A DNA stretch of 6,400 nucleotides from Bacteroidales bacterium (GTDB lineage: Bacteria > Bacteroidota > Bacteroidia > Bacteroidales > JALTDM01): NCBI GenBank assembly GCA_026996635.1, contig JALWKH010000110.1, positions 1-6,400 of the forward strand, read 5' to 3'. The position numbers were made by a program, and so were the translations under genes. This document shows positions 1-6,400 of the stretch, in pieces. Position 1 is the first letter of the stretch; every line of letters begins with the position of its first letter. The notes beneath the pieces are model-generated. The model ran no database searches. It had not been told where the DNA came from and worked only from the letters and a program-made list of their open reading frames with translations.

Positions 1-1218
1 TTTCGTATCAAATTTTTTTTTTAAATACTTAATTAATTTTTGAATTTCTTTTTTTGTATGTTCCTCATTTAATTTAACTATTGCATCCTTATATTTCTTT
101 TCCTCAAAATCAACTTTTGCAAGAGAAAATATACTACTGATAACCCCCTCATAATCATTATATTCCTGAGAATACATAAAAGCTTTAGTAAAAAACCTTC
201 TGGCTAAAACCAATTTACCGGCATTAAAAAACAATTCTCCGAGATTTTCATATGCTGCCGAGATACCTGTGCCATAACCTATCTTCTCAAATAAAGACAA
301 TGCTTTTTCTAAATACTTTTCAGCTTTTTTGTTTTCTCCTAACTTTATGTAACATGTCCCTATGTTATTCAGAATTGTTGCCACCATCCTGTCATTATGA
401 ACATCATAAATGTATGTTAAGGCTTGCTTATAATAATAAATGGCTTTCTCATAATTTTGCATGTGTTTAAAAGTACTTGCCATGTTATTATACAAGGCTC
501 CAATGGTATATTTATCTTTAGATTTTTCTGCATATGTAATACCTGTCATATAATAATTTACCGCTTCATCATAGGCAGCGAGTATATCATAGTAACTTGC
601 TATATTGAGATATGCTTTTGCAATGCCTTTATAATTCAAAGAATCGATCTTTAATTTAAGGTCAAGTGCTTTTTTGGAATAGAACAATGCAGAATCTACT
701 TTGCCGAGATAATAATAACAAACACTTAAATTATTCAGATTTGACGCATAATTGGCAGAATCGTTTGAAAGTTTCGAATACCGTATGCATTTCTTAAAAT
801 AATATACAGCACTTTCTAAGTCAGAGTTAGAGAAATAATAATACGCCCACAAATTATAAAAATCCAACCATAAGCTATTTGTACTTTTTTTCCTCAACAA
901 CTTTTTTACCTTGTTTAATAATTTGAATGCTTTATTTTTTTCGTGTTGAAGTATGGCTATGTGTGCAAGTTTTATTAAAACAGCAATATTATTTTCGTAG
1001 TCATTAGGATTTGCTTCGAAAGAAAGTCTTAAATATTTTTTCGATTTGGAAAACTCTCCGTTTTTTAAGGAATGATTAGCAAGTTCAAAAAAAAATTTCT
1101 CCTTCTTTACTCGGTCGCTAGTAGCCCTTAGCAATTTCAACAAAGAGTCTTCAACAGCATCCCCTATTATTAAATTCGCTATGAATAACAATAATAAAAA
1201 TACTATCCCCTTTTTCAT
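1..1218 (-). CDS. Tetratricopeptide-repeat protein, exported or membrane-anchored, 3' end cut by window edge
   Basis: An uninterrupted frame of 406 codons starts at the ATG at 1218 and reaches base 1 with no stop, so this is the N-terminal part of a longer protein. An in-frame TGA (1252-1254) lies upstream with no other ATG in between, which fixes the start. The first 21 residues (MKKGIVFLLLLFIANLIIGDA) form a signal peptide or signal anchor. The rest is alpha-helical TPR repeats: the small residue at TPR position 8 falls at residues 47, 85, 125, 165, 207, 247, 287, 327 and 367, and the position-20 residue follows 12 later each time (for example A137, A177, A219, A259, A299, A339, A379). TPRs form a superhelix that binds protein partners. 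In Bacteroidota, signal peptide plus TPR array is often followed by a membrane helix and a histidine-kinase or LuxR/AraC-type output domain; that part would lie outside the window, so the role stays open. The array is certain; a sensor function is inference. Confidence 0.9.
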   Translation of the reverse strand, partial: MKKGIVFLLLLFIANLIIGDAVEDSLLKLLRATSDRVKKEKFFFELANHSLKNGEFSKSKKYLRLSFEANPNDYENNIAVLIKLAHIAILQHEKNKAFKLLNKVKKLLRKKSTNSLWLDFYNLWAYYYFSNSDLESAVYYFKKCIRYSKLSNDSANYASNLNNLSVCYYYLGKVDSALFYSKKALDLKLKIDSLNYKGIAKAYLNIASYYDILAAYDEAVNYYMTGITYAEKSKDKYTIGALYNNMASTFKHMQNYEKAIYYYKQALTYIYDVHNDRMVATILNNIGTCYIKLGENKKAEKYLEKALSLFEKIGYGTGISAAYENLGELFFNAGKLVLARRFFTKAFMYSQEYNDYEGVISSIFSLAKVDFEEKKYKDAIVKLNEEHTKKEIQKLIKYLKKKFDTK

Positions 1219-1236
1219 CCCAATTTGTAATTTCAG

Positions 1237-1244
1237 CAAATTTA
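1237..1244 (-). promoter_or_regulatory. Candidate -7 element (TAAATTTG) of the TPR gene
   Basis: On the minus strand TAAATTTG matches the Bacteroidota sigma-A -7 consensus TAnnTTTG exactly and ends 18 bases before the ATG at 1218. No TTG or TTTG sits at the usual 17-23 base spacing upstream; a T-rich run is there instead. Because the region is very A+T-rich a chance match is possible. If real, it lets the TPR gene be transcribed separately from the upstream operon with a leader of only about 10-15 bases. Confidence 0.4.
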
Positions 1245-1305
1245 AAAAAAATCAAATAGATAATACTAAAAAAGTTTACGCGAATACTTTAATTATTTTT
1301 CACTA

Positions 1306-1333
1306 AAGCAATATTTGCTTGTCTCTCAGCAAG
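1306..1333. repeat. Overlapping short inverted repeats in the gap downstream of the DUF5686 gene
   Basis: A perfect 6-base inverted repeat with a 3-base loop (AAGCAA at 1306-1311, TTGCTT at 1315-1320) shares its right arm with a second pairing (TTGCT 1315-1319 with AGCAA 1328-1332). The two hairpins are mutually exclusive. It lies about 20-45 bases past the stop of the 1352-3778 gene. It could be a weak terminator or 3' end stabiliser, but the stem has only two G-C pairs and no T-run follows on the minus strand, so a standard intrinsic terminator is not supported. The rest of the 133-base gap (1219-1351) is A+T-rich with nothing else recognisable apart from the candidate promoter. Confidence 0.3.
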
Positions 1334-1351
1334 AAAAGAATCATTTAAACA

Positions 1352-3778
1352 CTAATCCAATCGTATGGTAAGACTAAATTTGAAATATAAATTATCCCTT
1401 GGCTCTGCAGATGAGTATGCACCGGTTTTATAAAAAACACCAAACCCGACACCGCTGTATTGAGACTTTAAAATTTCATTTATAATCAATCCGGCTTCAG
1501 AATACATTTTATCGGGAACATTGTAATCAAAACCGTAATTCAACGATTTATTTTCCATCGTACCGTAACCTACACTATATGCAAGTACCACATTGGGTGC
1601 GAAGTATTTGGTTTTTATCAATAAATGTTTAAGGTCGTAATAAAAATGTCCCGCCACAAACTTATCTGCATAAAAACTGCATAAATCCATCGTTTGGAAA
1701 GTATTTGAAACAAATAAGCGGTCTTTATAGAAACTCCCTCGCATATCGTACATTAATGACAACGGGACACCACCCATAACTTTTCCTGCAACAATATTTG
1801 TTCGTAAAATACCTTTAAGCCCCAAATCAAAATCCTTTTTCCACATAAACTCGAATTTCTCATATTCCAAACCTATTCCGTCAATAGACAAACCTCTTTT
1901 GTAATTAAAATACAGCACGGGATATTTTGTTCCCAACGATACGGGACCATCAATGGTTTTCATAATTTGATCGCCAACAGCTAATTTAAGTTTGATTCCT
2001 GCCTCATTGAAATAAAACCCTTTGGAAACATCAAAATTCTTGTACCTGTAGGTATTTTTGTTTGCCCTAACACCCGTTTCAAAATAAACATTCCCCCACA
2101 AATGCCTCACTCTAAAATCCATCCCGGCATATTTACTCTCAACATAATCCATTTTTTTCAAGTAAAATAACCTGTAACCTTCCGTAGAAGTAAAGGTGGG
2201 TTTATATCCGAAAAAGTCATATCCGCCTGTTTCAGTAACATCATTTTTGTAACCTGCATTAAAAACCACTCCCGATGGCTTATCTAAATATATCCTTAAA
2301 TTACCTCCGTAATTATGTTTCTTAATGCCAAAAGAATAAGCATAATAACCGCCGACACTCCATAGTTTCGACACAAAATCGTTGGTTTCAAGCCCCAAAC
2401 CCAGCCTGAACTTTTCGTACAAATTATAAGACATCAGCTTATCCAACCTTAAATTGACAGGTCCGACAGGAATTGCCCCGGTCAAAAGATACTTTATAAA
2501 CAAGTATTTAGTATCAAGGTTTTCAGCCTTACCCAAGCTGTCTATAATATGGTATGTTGCACTATCCATACTCGTGAGTGGAACAACCCTATAATTTTTT
2601 ATCTTATCTTCCGCATCTTTAAATGCGTTCCTGTTAACATCGAGCACACCGAATTTAGGCTTTAGTGTATCCGGCTTACCGTTAGGGATCACATCAAACA
2701 AATATGTTTTGTCAACACCCGCCAACACATAGCTCGAATCCAACAATATCCCGTTGAAAATCATCTTACTGTTCAACTGCATAGGCATCCAAGCGCCTTT
2801 GTACTTTTCGTAGTTTTGTTCTATCTTTATATAAAAATCACCCTGTTCCACAGGTTCCGCCATAATGTTTTTTATTGCATACCCGTCGGTAGTAATGTAA
2901 ATAACCCCTTTAAGCCCGTCAAAATTTTTACCCCGATGCGGCTTGAATTTCATAATAAAAACAGTGTCGCCGTTTTCTCCGTATGCCGTGTCTATAAGTT
3001 GAAAGAAATATTTTTTCCACCCTGCAGGCGAAACGGGACTCAAATATTTTTTGTCCAGCAAATTAACTTGCGGCTTGTAAAACGAAAAAGACTGGAATTG
3101 TGTAGCCAAAACAAAAAAAGTCGGCACAGTAAAGCCTGAAACCCTTGATATTAAAACCTTTTCATAATTTTTTTCGGGCTTTTCAAAATAGCGTTCACTC
3201 ACAGTCTCGAGCAAAAACAAATGTTGCTTTTTCAAAAACTTTGCAGCTTTGGAAGTATCGAAAACCGATGCCGTATCAATATAAAAAAGTGTATCACCGC
3301 TTACAACAATTCTGTCTTTTTTTACCCCGGTAAAATACATCTTATTATACGACTTGTAATAAAAGGAGTTAAGGCTTTTTTCGGGATCATTTTTTTTTCT
3401 GTTTTCTACTACCTTTTTAATTATCCTGTTTGCGGGATTTTCGCCGGGCAAGACGGTAACCTCTTTGAGAACAAAAGATTGCTGTTTGAGTCTAACCTTT
3501 AATGTATAATTTTCCGGTTGTTGTAATTTCAACACCGTATCTCTGTAGCCGATATAAGAAAACTTTACCATCAAAGGAAAATCATTTTTATCCGCTTCAA
3601 AAGAAAAGTCCCCGTCCAAAGATGTAATGACACCTTTTCCCTGTCCGTAAATAACATTTACAAAAGGTAGCGGCTCACCTGTTTTGAAATCAACAACCTT
3701 CCCCCGAACACTATATTTCTGTGAGAACGAAATAAAAGGCAAAACAAAAAATAAAATCAAAAAAAGTTTCCTAGTCAT
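1352..3778 (-). CDS. Carboxypeptidase-regulatory-like domain plus DUF5686 outer-membrane beta-barrel protein
   Basis: The 808-residue product is of the length usual for this Bacteroidota family. A signal peptide (residues 1-19, FISFS then Q20) directs export. Residues about 23-98 form a carboxypeptidase D regulatory-like beta-sandwich, with VRGKVVDFKTGEPLPFVNV, then G-V-x-T-S-x-D-G-D-F-x-F, then a hydrophobic strand and F-S-Y-I-G-Y; the same domain precedes many TonB-dependent receptors. The segment after it (ANRIIKKVVENRKKNDP, then SFYYKSYNKMYF) is the characteristic entry to DUF5686. From about residue 430 the sequence alternates polar and aromatic residues in barrel-like strands (YEKFRLGLGLETN at 454-466) and ends in a strand finishing ...LTIRLD, as expected for a BAM-inserted barrel. 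No TonB box or receptor plug is evident, so it is not a typical SusC-type transporter. The molecular function of DUF5686 is not established. It is the last gene of the operon, and its ATG overlaps the upstream TGA. Confidence 0.9.
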   Translation of the reverse strand: MTRKLFLILFFVLPFISFSQKYSVRGKVVDFKTGEPLPFVNVIYGQGKGVITSLDGDFSFEADKNDFPLMVKFSYIGYRDTVLKLQQPENYTLKVRLKQQSFVLKEVTVLPGENPANRIIKKVVENRKKNDPEKSLNSFYYKSYNKMYFTGVKKDRIVVSGDTLFYIDTASVFDTSKAAKFLKKQHLFLLETVSERYFEKPEKNYEKVLISRVSGFTVPTFFVLATQFQSFSFYKPQVNLLDKKYLSPVSPAGWKKYFFQLIDTAYGENGDTVFIMKFKPHRGKNFDGLKGVIYITTDGYAIKNIMAEPVEQGDFYIKIEQNYEKYKGAWMPMQLNSKMIFNGILLDSSYVLAGVDKTYLFDVIPNGKPDTLKPKFGVLDVNRNAFKDAEDKIKNYRVVPLTSMDSATYHIIDSLGKAENLDTKYLFIKYLLTGAIPVGPVNLRLDKLMSYNLYEKFRLGLGLETNDFVSKLWSVGGYYAYSFGIKKHNYGGNLRIYLDKPSGVVFNAGYKNDVTETGGYDFFGYKPTFTSTEGYRLFYLKKMDYVESKYAGMDFRVRHLWGNVYFETGVRANKNTYRYKNFDVSKGFYFNEAGIKLKLAVGDQIMKTIDGPVSLGTKYPVLYFNYKRGLSIDGIGLEYEKFEFMWKKDFDLGLKGILRTNIVAGKVMGGVPLSLMYDMRGSFYKDRLFVSNTFQTMDLCSFYADKFVAGHFYYDLKHLLIKTKYFAPNVVLAYSVGYGTMENKSLNYGFDYNVPDKMYSEAGLIINEILKSQYSGVGFGVFYKTGAYSSAEPRDNLYFKFSLTIRLD

Positions 3779-4662
3779 TTCTTCTTGTCCTTTAAATGCT
3801 TATGCTTCCACCTTCTATGCGACCACAACCAATATTCAGGTGCTTTGTTTATGGTCTCCTCAAGCATTTTATTGAATTTCACTGTAATTTCTCCTTCTTT
3901 GGTATCTATGCTTTCTTCGGCAATTACGGTAAAAATAACATCGTATTTGTTTTTGCCTTTGGGCATCATCTCTGCATACACTACCGCAGCATCAAACCGC
4001 TTTGCAATCTTCTCAGGACCAAGAAATACAGGAGTATCCTGATTAAGAAATTTTACCCAAAAATTTATCTCATTGCCTGTTGGAGTTTGATCCGCCACAA
4101 AAGCCGCAAGCCAAGGATTATTTTTCCTGCTCAAACCAATAAGTCCTCTTAAAGTTTCCTTCATAGCAAAAGCATATCCGCCGTATTTCACCCTTTTATT
4201 CTTAAAAAAATCATTAAAAAACTTATCCTTCATAGGTTTATAAATAACCACCCCTGTATGCTTCATTATTTTCGGCATCACAAGCAGCCACTCCCAATTA
4301 CCGTAATGCCCCATTACAAGCACAATATTTTTCTTTTTTTCGTACAATTCGGATAAAATCTCGGGGTTTTTGAAATTCACCCTTTTTAGCATATTCTTTG
4401 AATTGAGGCGGAAGAATGCCAATGTCTCTATAATCAGGTTTGACAAGTGAAAGTAATATCGTTTTTGTATCTTTTTCAAGTCTTCATCGCTTTTGTCGGG
4501 AAAAGAATTTTTCAAATTCTCCCATACTACTTTTTTCCTATACCCCGTTATATGGTACAAGACAACAAAAATCAAATCCCGCCACCTTCGCAAAACGAAA
4601 AAAGGCTGCACCGCAAAAGCATATATCAATACCAGAATTAAATTCCCCGTTATCTTATTCAT
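3775..4662 (-). CDS. Lysophospholipid/lipid A acyltransferase, LpxL/HtrB-like
   Basis: This 295-residue protein fits the Lip_A_acyltrans (LpxL/HtrB/MsbB) family in length and motifs. Residues about 7-38 are hydrophobic with an RRWRD interruption, giving an N-terminal inner-membrane anchor. The catalytic HX4E motif is seen as GHYGNWEW (H119, E124) after the strand NIVLVM. The later family blocks are present too: AAFVADQTP (186-194), a hydrophobic PVFLGPEKIAKRF block (211-223) and the C-terminal YWLWSHRRWK (277-286). Characterised members transfer a fatty acyl chain from acyl-ACP onto lipid A precursors on the cytoplasmic face of the inner membrane; the exact acceptor here cannot be read from the sequence, and ornithine or other lipids are possible. 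The ATG lies 30 bases after the stop of the GWxTD gene and shows no good Shine-Dalgarno; the C-terminus is a lysine-rich tail (KDKKK) whose codons double as the ribosome-binding region of the next gene. Confidence 0.9.
   Translation of the reverse strand: MNKITGNLILVLIYAFAVQPFFVLRRWRDLIFVVLYHITGYRKKVVWENLKNSFPDKSDEDLKKIQKRYYFHLSNLIIETLAFFRLNSKNMLKRVNFKNPEILSELYEKKKNIVLVMGHYGNWEWLLVMPKIMKHTGVVIYKPMKDKFFNDFFKNKRVKYGGYAFAMKETLRGLIGLSRKNNPWLAAFVADQTPTGNEINFWVKFLNQDTPVFLGPEKIAKRFDAAVVYAEMMPKGKNKYDVIFTVIAEESIDTKEGEITVKFNKMLEETINKAPEYWLWSHRRWKHKHLKDKKK
3788..3792 (-). promoter_or_regulatory. Ribosome-binding site (AAGGA) inside the acyltransferase 3' end
   Basis: On the minus strand AAGGA precedes the DUF5686 ATG by 9 bases, within the last codons of the acyltransferase. 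With the ATGA overlap (stop 3775-3777, start 3776-3778) it supports the chosen start and suggests coupled translation. It is the only start in the window with a clear Shine-Dalgarno-like sequence. Confidence 0.5.
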
Positions 4663-4692
4663 AATTGTTTAGGTTGGATACCTTAAAATAAA

Positions 4693-6237
4693 TTATCTGC
4701 CGTTCCTGTTATATTGACGGTCATTTTTGTCTTGCATAATATCCCTGTCTAAATGCCTTCCCATATAATCTTCTACATTATTGTTATACGGGTCATACAT
4801 GTTATTAAATCTTTTATCCAAATGTGCTTTCCAGTTAGGCAAATACACTTCTCCCTTAGCAGTAGAGTGTAATAAAACATAACCATTGTAATTCAAGTCA
4901 GGATTGTAAAAAACAAATTTCACATTATTTTGTCCTTTGATGTGATAATAATACCATATTTCGTAAGGAACAAGTCCAGGGTCGTGTTCTTCTGAAATTA
5001 CATCATCAGGCGATCCGTATTGCAAATAAACCCTTCCCCTGTCTGTTTCATACCCTTTTTTTATCTGCGTTGAGAACCTTTCATTAACATACTTTACCTG
5101 AGATAAATAGTTTTTCCATTCCTTTTCGGGATTTTTTCCGTTTCTTCTTACCCAGAACACATAAAAATAATTTCTCATCATCTTTATATCTCCGGCTTTG
5201 ATTTGTGTTTGTGCAAAAGATATTTCCATCGGGTTGGAAATAGGATACAAATACTTAATGTACTCGAAAAGCGAATCACTTGGTATTCTCGCTACAAAAG
5301 TCGTATCAATGTTCACATCGGGTATGGTATCCAATAATTTTTTGTCTATTTTAGGGTTACTCCTGCCAAACAAAAACCTCTTTTGATATTTAAGATTATT
5401 GTTTTTGTCCCTTATCTCAAATACCAAATTGTATTTTCCGGAAGGTAATGTTTCAATATTTATCTCGCTTGCCGCAACTATGGCAGGAGCAGATTGTTTA
5501 CGGAAATAATAAACATATTTTGGCAATACTTCTAACGACTCACTATTTTCCAAATAAACTTTCAGCAAAAAAGGTTCATAGTTAAGTACGGCACCGGTAT
5601 TATAAATTTCAAGGTAATAAGACAATTTTTTTACATAAGAAGGGAAAAAATCAGAAACATAAGGCACAACCAACAGTCCGTTTTTAACCAATTCAGGGTA
5701 ATTCTTCAAATCTTCTCCTGTGGCTTTTGACAGATTGGAAACAAACTCGATTCCGGAAAAGAAAATACTATCCGAAGAAAAAGAAGTAAAGTCCAAATCT
5801 GTTGAATAAGAAATCGGTTCTGCCGTGGAATTTGTATCATATATCTCTATTGATAATTTATACTTGTCCGGTTTTAATTGAAATCGCTTAACATCGGCAA
5901 AATTTCTTGATATTTCTAAAGAATCCTTTTTTACCGGACTATTCAAAACATATTTTCTTACACCAACAATTGTATCGTTTTTAGTAATTAAAATTTTGAA
6001 CCCTATTGTTGCGATATAGCCGGTTTTCTTTTTGCCGTGTTTATCCAGATATGCTGTTTTTATATATTTTGCAGAACTTCCATCTACAGAAAAATACAAC
6101 TCTACATACAACGAGTCTGTTCCGGGCAAATGAAAAGGAGCATAATAAAAAGAAACATTAAGTGGTCTATCCTGTGAAGGAGATTGCGCCATCAACAATG
6201 CAGGTACGATATACAATAAAAATAAAATTTTTTTCAT
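4693..6237 (-). CDS. GWxTD-domain protein, secreted
   Basis: The product has 514 residues. A signal peptide ends at MA|Q (cleavage near A17/Q18), so it is exported to the periplasm or envelope. Residues about 25-150 and 155-292 look like two related beta-sandwich modules: each closes with a similar strand-turn pattern (LKPDKYKLSIEIYDTNS at 121-137, LPSGKYNLVFEIRDKNN at 264-280). The C-terminal GWxTD domain spans about 325-478: an aromatic helix with FYVFWVRRNGKNPEKEW (358-374), VKYVNERFS, then the signature GYETDRGRVYLQYGSPDDV (395-413) and IWYYY. The signature tryptophan is replaced by tyrosine (G395-Y-E-T-D399). A polar tail rich in Asn, Asp and Arg follows (about 479-514). The family's biochemical role is unknown to me; no catalytic residues can be named. 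It is the first gene of the envelope operon, and the start is fixed by the signal peptide. Confidence 0.88.
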   Translation of the reverse strand: MKKILFLLYIVPALLMAQSPSQDRPLNVSFYYAPFHLPGTDSLYVELYFSVDGSSAKYIKTAYLDKHGKKKTGYIATIGFKILITKNDTIVGVRKYVLNSPVKKDSLEISRNFADVKRFQLKPDKYKLSIEIYDTNSTAEPISYSTDLDFTSFSSDSIFFSGIEFVSNLSKATGEDLKNYPELVKNGLLVVPYVSDFFPSYVKKLSYYLEIYNTGAVLNYEPFLLKVYLENSESLEVLPKYVYYFRKQSAPAIVAASEINIETLPSGKYNLVFEIRDKNNNLKYQKRFLFGRSNPKIDKKLLDTIPDVNIDTTFVARIPSDSLFEYIKYLYPISNPMEISFAQTQIKAGDIKMMRNYFYVFWVRRNGKNPEKEWKNYLSQVKYVNERFSTQIKKGYETDRGRVYLQYGSPDDVISEEHDPGLVPYEIWYYYHIKGQNNVKFVFYNPDLNYNGYVLLHSTAKGEVYLPNWKAHLDKRFNNMYDPYNNNVEDYMGRHLDRDIMQDKNDRQYNRNGR

Positions 6238-6260
6238 CTCAGTTTATTTTATGAATATTA

Positions 6261-6268
6261 CAAAATTA
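6261..6268 (-). promoter_or_regulatory. Candidate -7 element (TAATTTTG) of the GWxTD operon
   Basis: TAATTTTG on the minus strand matches TAnnTTTG and ends 23 bases before the ATG at 6237. Only a T-rich stretch, not TTG, is found at the expected -33 distance. It would drive the whole three-gene operon with a leader of about 16-20 bases. Confidence 0.45.
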
Positions 6269-6317
6269 AGTCTTTACTTTTAAAATTATCTATAAGTAAG
6301 CATAAAAAATTTTTATC

Positions 6318-6325
6318 TACCTTTG
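6318..6325 (+). promoter_or_regulatory. -7 promoter element (TACCTTTG) of the divergent gene
   Basis: TACCTTTG followed by C is a perfect copy of the Bacteroidota TAnnTTTG element, and the most G+C-rich, least chance-like of the three in the window. It ends 15 bases before the ATG at 6341, so the transcript would have a leader of roughly 10 bases. The -33 region (about 6292-6300) has no TTG, so activity may need a regulator or rest on the -7 element alone. Confidence 0.6.
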
Positions 6326-6340
6326 CGAAAAAATAAGAAA

Positions 6341-6400
6341 ATGACACAAAACTTTTTCAACAACGATTTTATTCTTAAAGTTATAGAGAAATATAAAAAG
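6341..6400 (+). CDS. Start of a divergent gene, function not recognisable, cut by window edge
   Basis: The first 20 codons are open to the window end and begin MTQNFFNNDFILKVIEKYKK. An in-frame TAA at 6293-6295 lies upstream with no other ATG between, and a strong -7 element precedes it, so a real gene start is likely. The visible part is hydrophilic with no signal peptide, which suggests a cytoplasmic protein. It is divergent from the GWxTD operon, with about 100 bases between the two starts. Too little is visible to assign a family. Confidence 0.6.
   Translation, partial: MTQNFFNNDFILKVIEKYKK

Noticed and set aside
13..22. Run of ten T (A10 in the minus-strand coding frame) as a programmed frameshift site
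   Set aside because: The TPR frame is open on both sides and codes a plausible lysine-rich helix; such runs are common in this A+T-rich sequence. A sequencing length error there cannot be excluded but is not indicated.
252..654. Two overlapping short plus-strand frames (72 and 76 codons)
   Set aside because: They lie antisense to the TPR coding frame, whose repeat pattern is unmistakable; their translations are low-complexity Cys/Ile/Phe-rich sequence and there is no promoter or ribosome-binding site.
1306..1320. Intrinsic terminator after the operon
   Set aside because: The hairpin has a 6-base stem with two G-C pairs and is not followed by a T-run on the minus strand, so only a weak inverted repeat is reported.
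2816..3502. Several plus-strand frames of 62-107 codons
   Set aside because: All are antisense to the continuous, family-matching DUF5686 gene and show no domain or start signal of their own.
1352..3778. SusC-like TonB-dependent receptor
   Set aside because: The N-terminal carboxypeptidase-like domain is shared, but there is no plug domain or TonB box, and the following sequence fits DUF5686 in both motifs and length.
3684..4152. Plus-strand frames of 63-118 codons near the acyltransferase/DUF5686 junction
   Set aside because: They overlap on the opposite strand a gene with intact catalytic motifs; composition is that of a reverse-strand shadow.
4440..5386. Plus-strand frames at 4440-4664, 4447-4641 and 5198-5386
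   Set aside because: They are shadows of the acyltransferase N-terminus and the GWxTD gene; no recognisable protein features.
1..6400. CRISPR array, tRNA, rRNA, insertion sequence or attachment site
   Set aside because: No regularly spaced DNA repeats, tRNA-like cloverleaf, transposase-like protein or terminal inverted repeats were seen; coding density is high and gaps are short.

Overview
The window looks like chromosomal DNA from a member of the Bacteroidota. The evidence is the very A+T-rich base composition, a TAnnTTTG-type -7 promoter element just upstream of each gene that starts a transcription unit, weak or absent Shine-Dalgarno sequences, signal peptides ending in ...AQ or ...SQ, and protein families typical of this phylum (a carboxypeptidase-regulatory-like/DUF5686 outer-membrane protein and a GWxTD-domain protein). 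Genus and species cannot be told from the sequence.

Layout, right to left on the minus strand. A three-gene unit fills 6237 to 1352: a secreted GWxTD-domain protein (4693-6237), an LpxL/HtrB-like acyltransferase (3775-4662) and a large outer-membrane beta-barrel protein of the DUF5686 type (1352-3778). The gaps are 30 bases and then a 4-base ATGA overlap, so the three are almost certainly one operon read from a promoter near 6261-6268. After a 133-base A+T-rich gap comes a second minus-strand gene (1-1218). It encodes a secreted or membrane-anchored protein made of about nine TPR units and runs off the left edge without a stop codon. At the right edge a divergent plus-strand gene begins at 6341 behind a perfect TACCTTTG element; only 20 codons are visible.

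The operon has an envelope theme: an exported beta-rich protein, an inner-membrane lipid acyltransferase that probably adds a secondary acyl chain to lipid A or a similar lipid, and an outer-membrane barrel. That the three act together is inferred from gene arrangement. There is no sign of a mobile element, CRISPR array, tRNA or rRNA, or phage gene, and no stretch over 300 bases without a gene. Nothing here is clearly a new defence or mobile system. The least characterised parts are the GWxTD/acyltransferase/DUF5686 arrangement and the truncated TPR protein, whose output domain lies outside the window.
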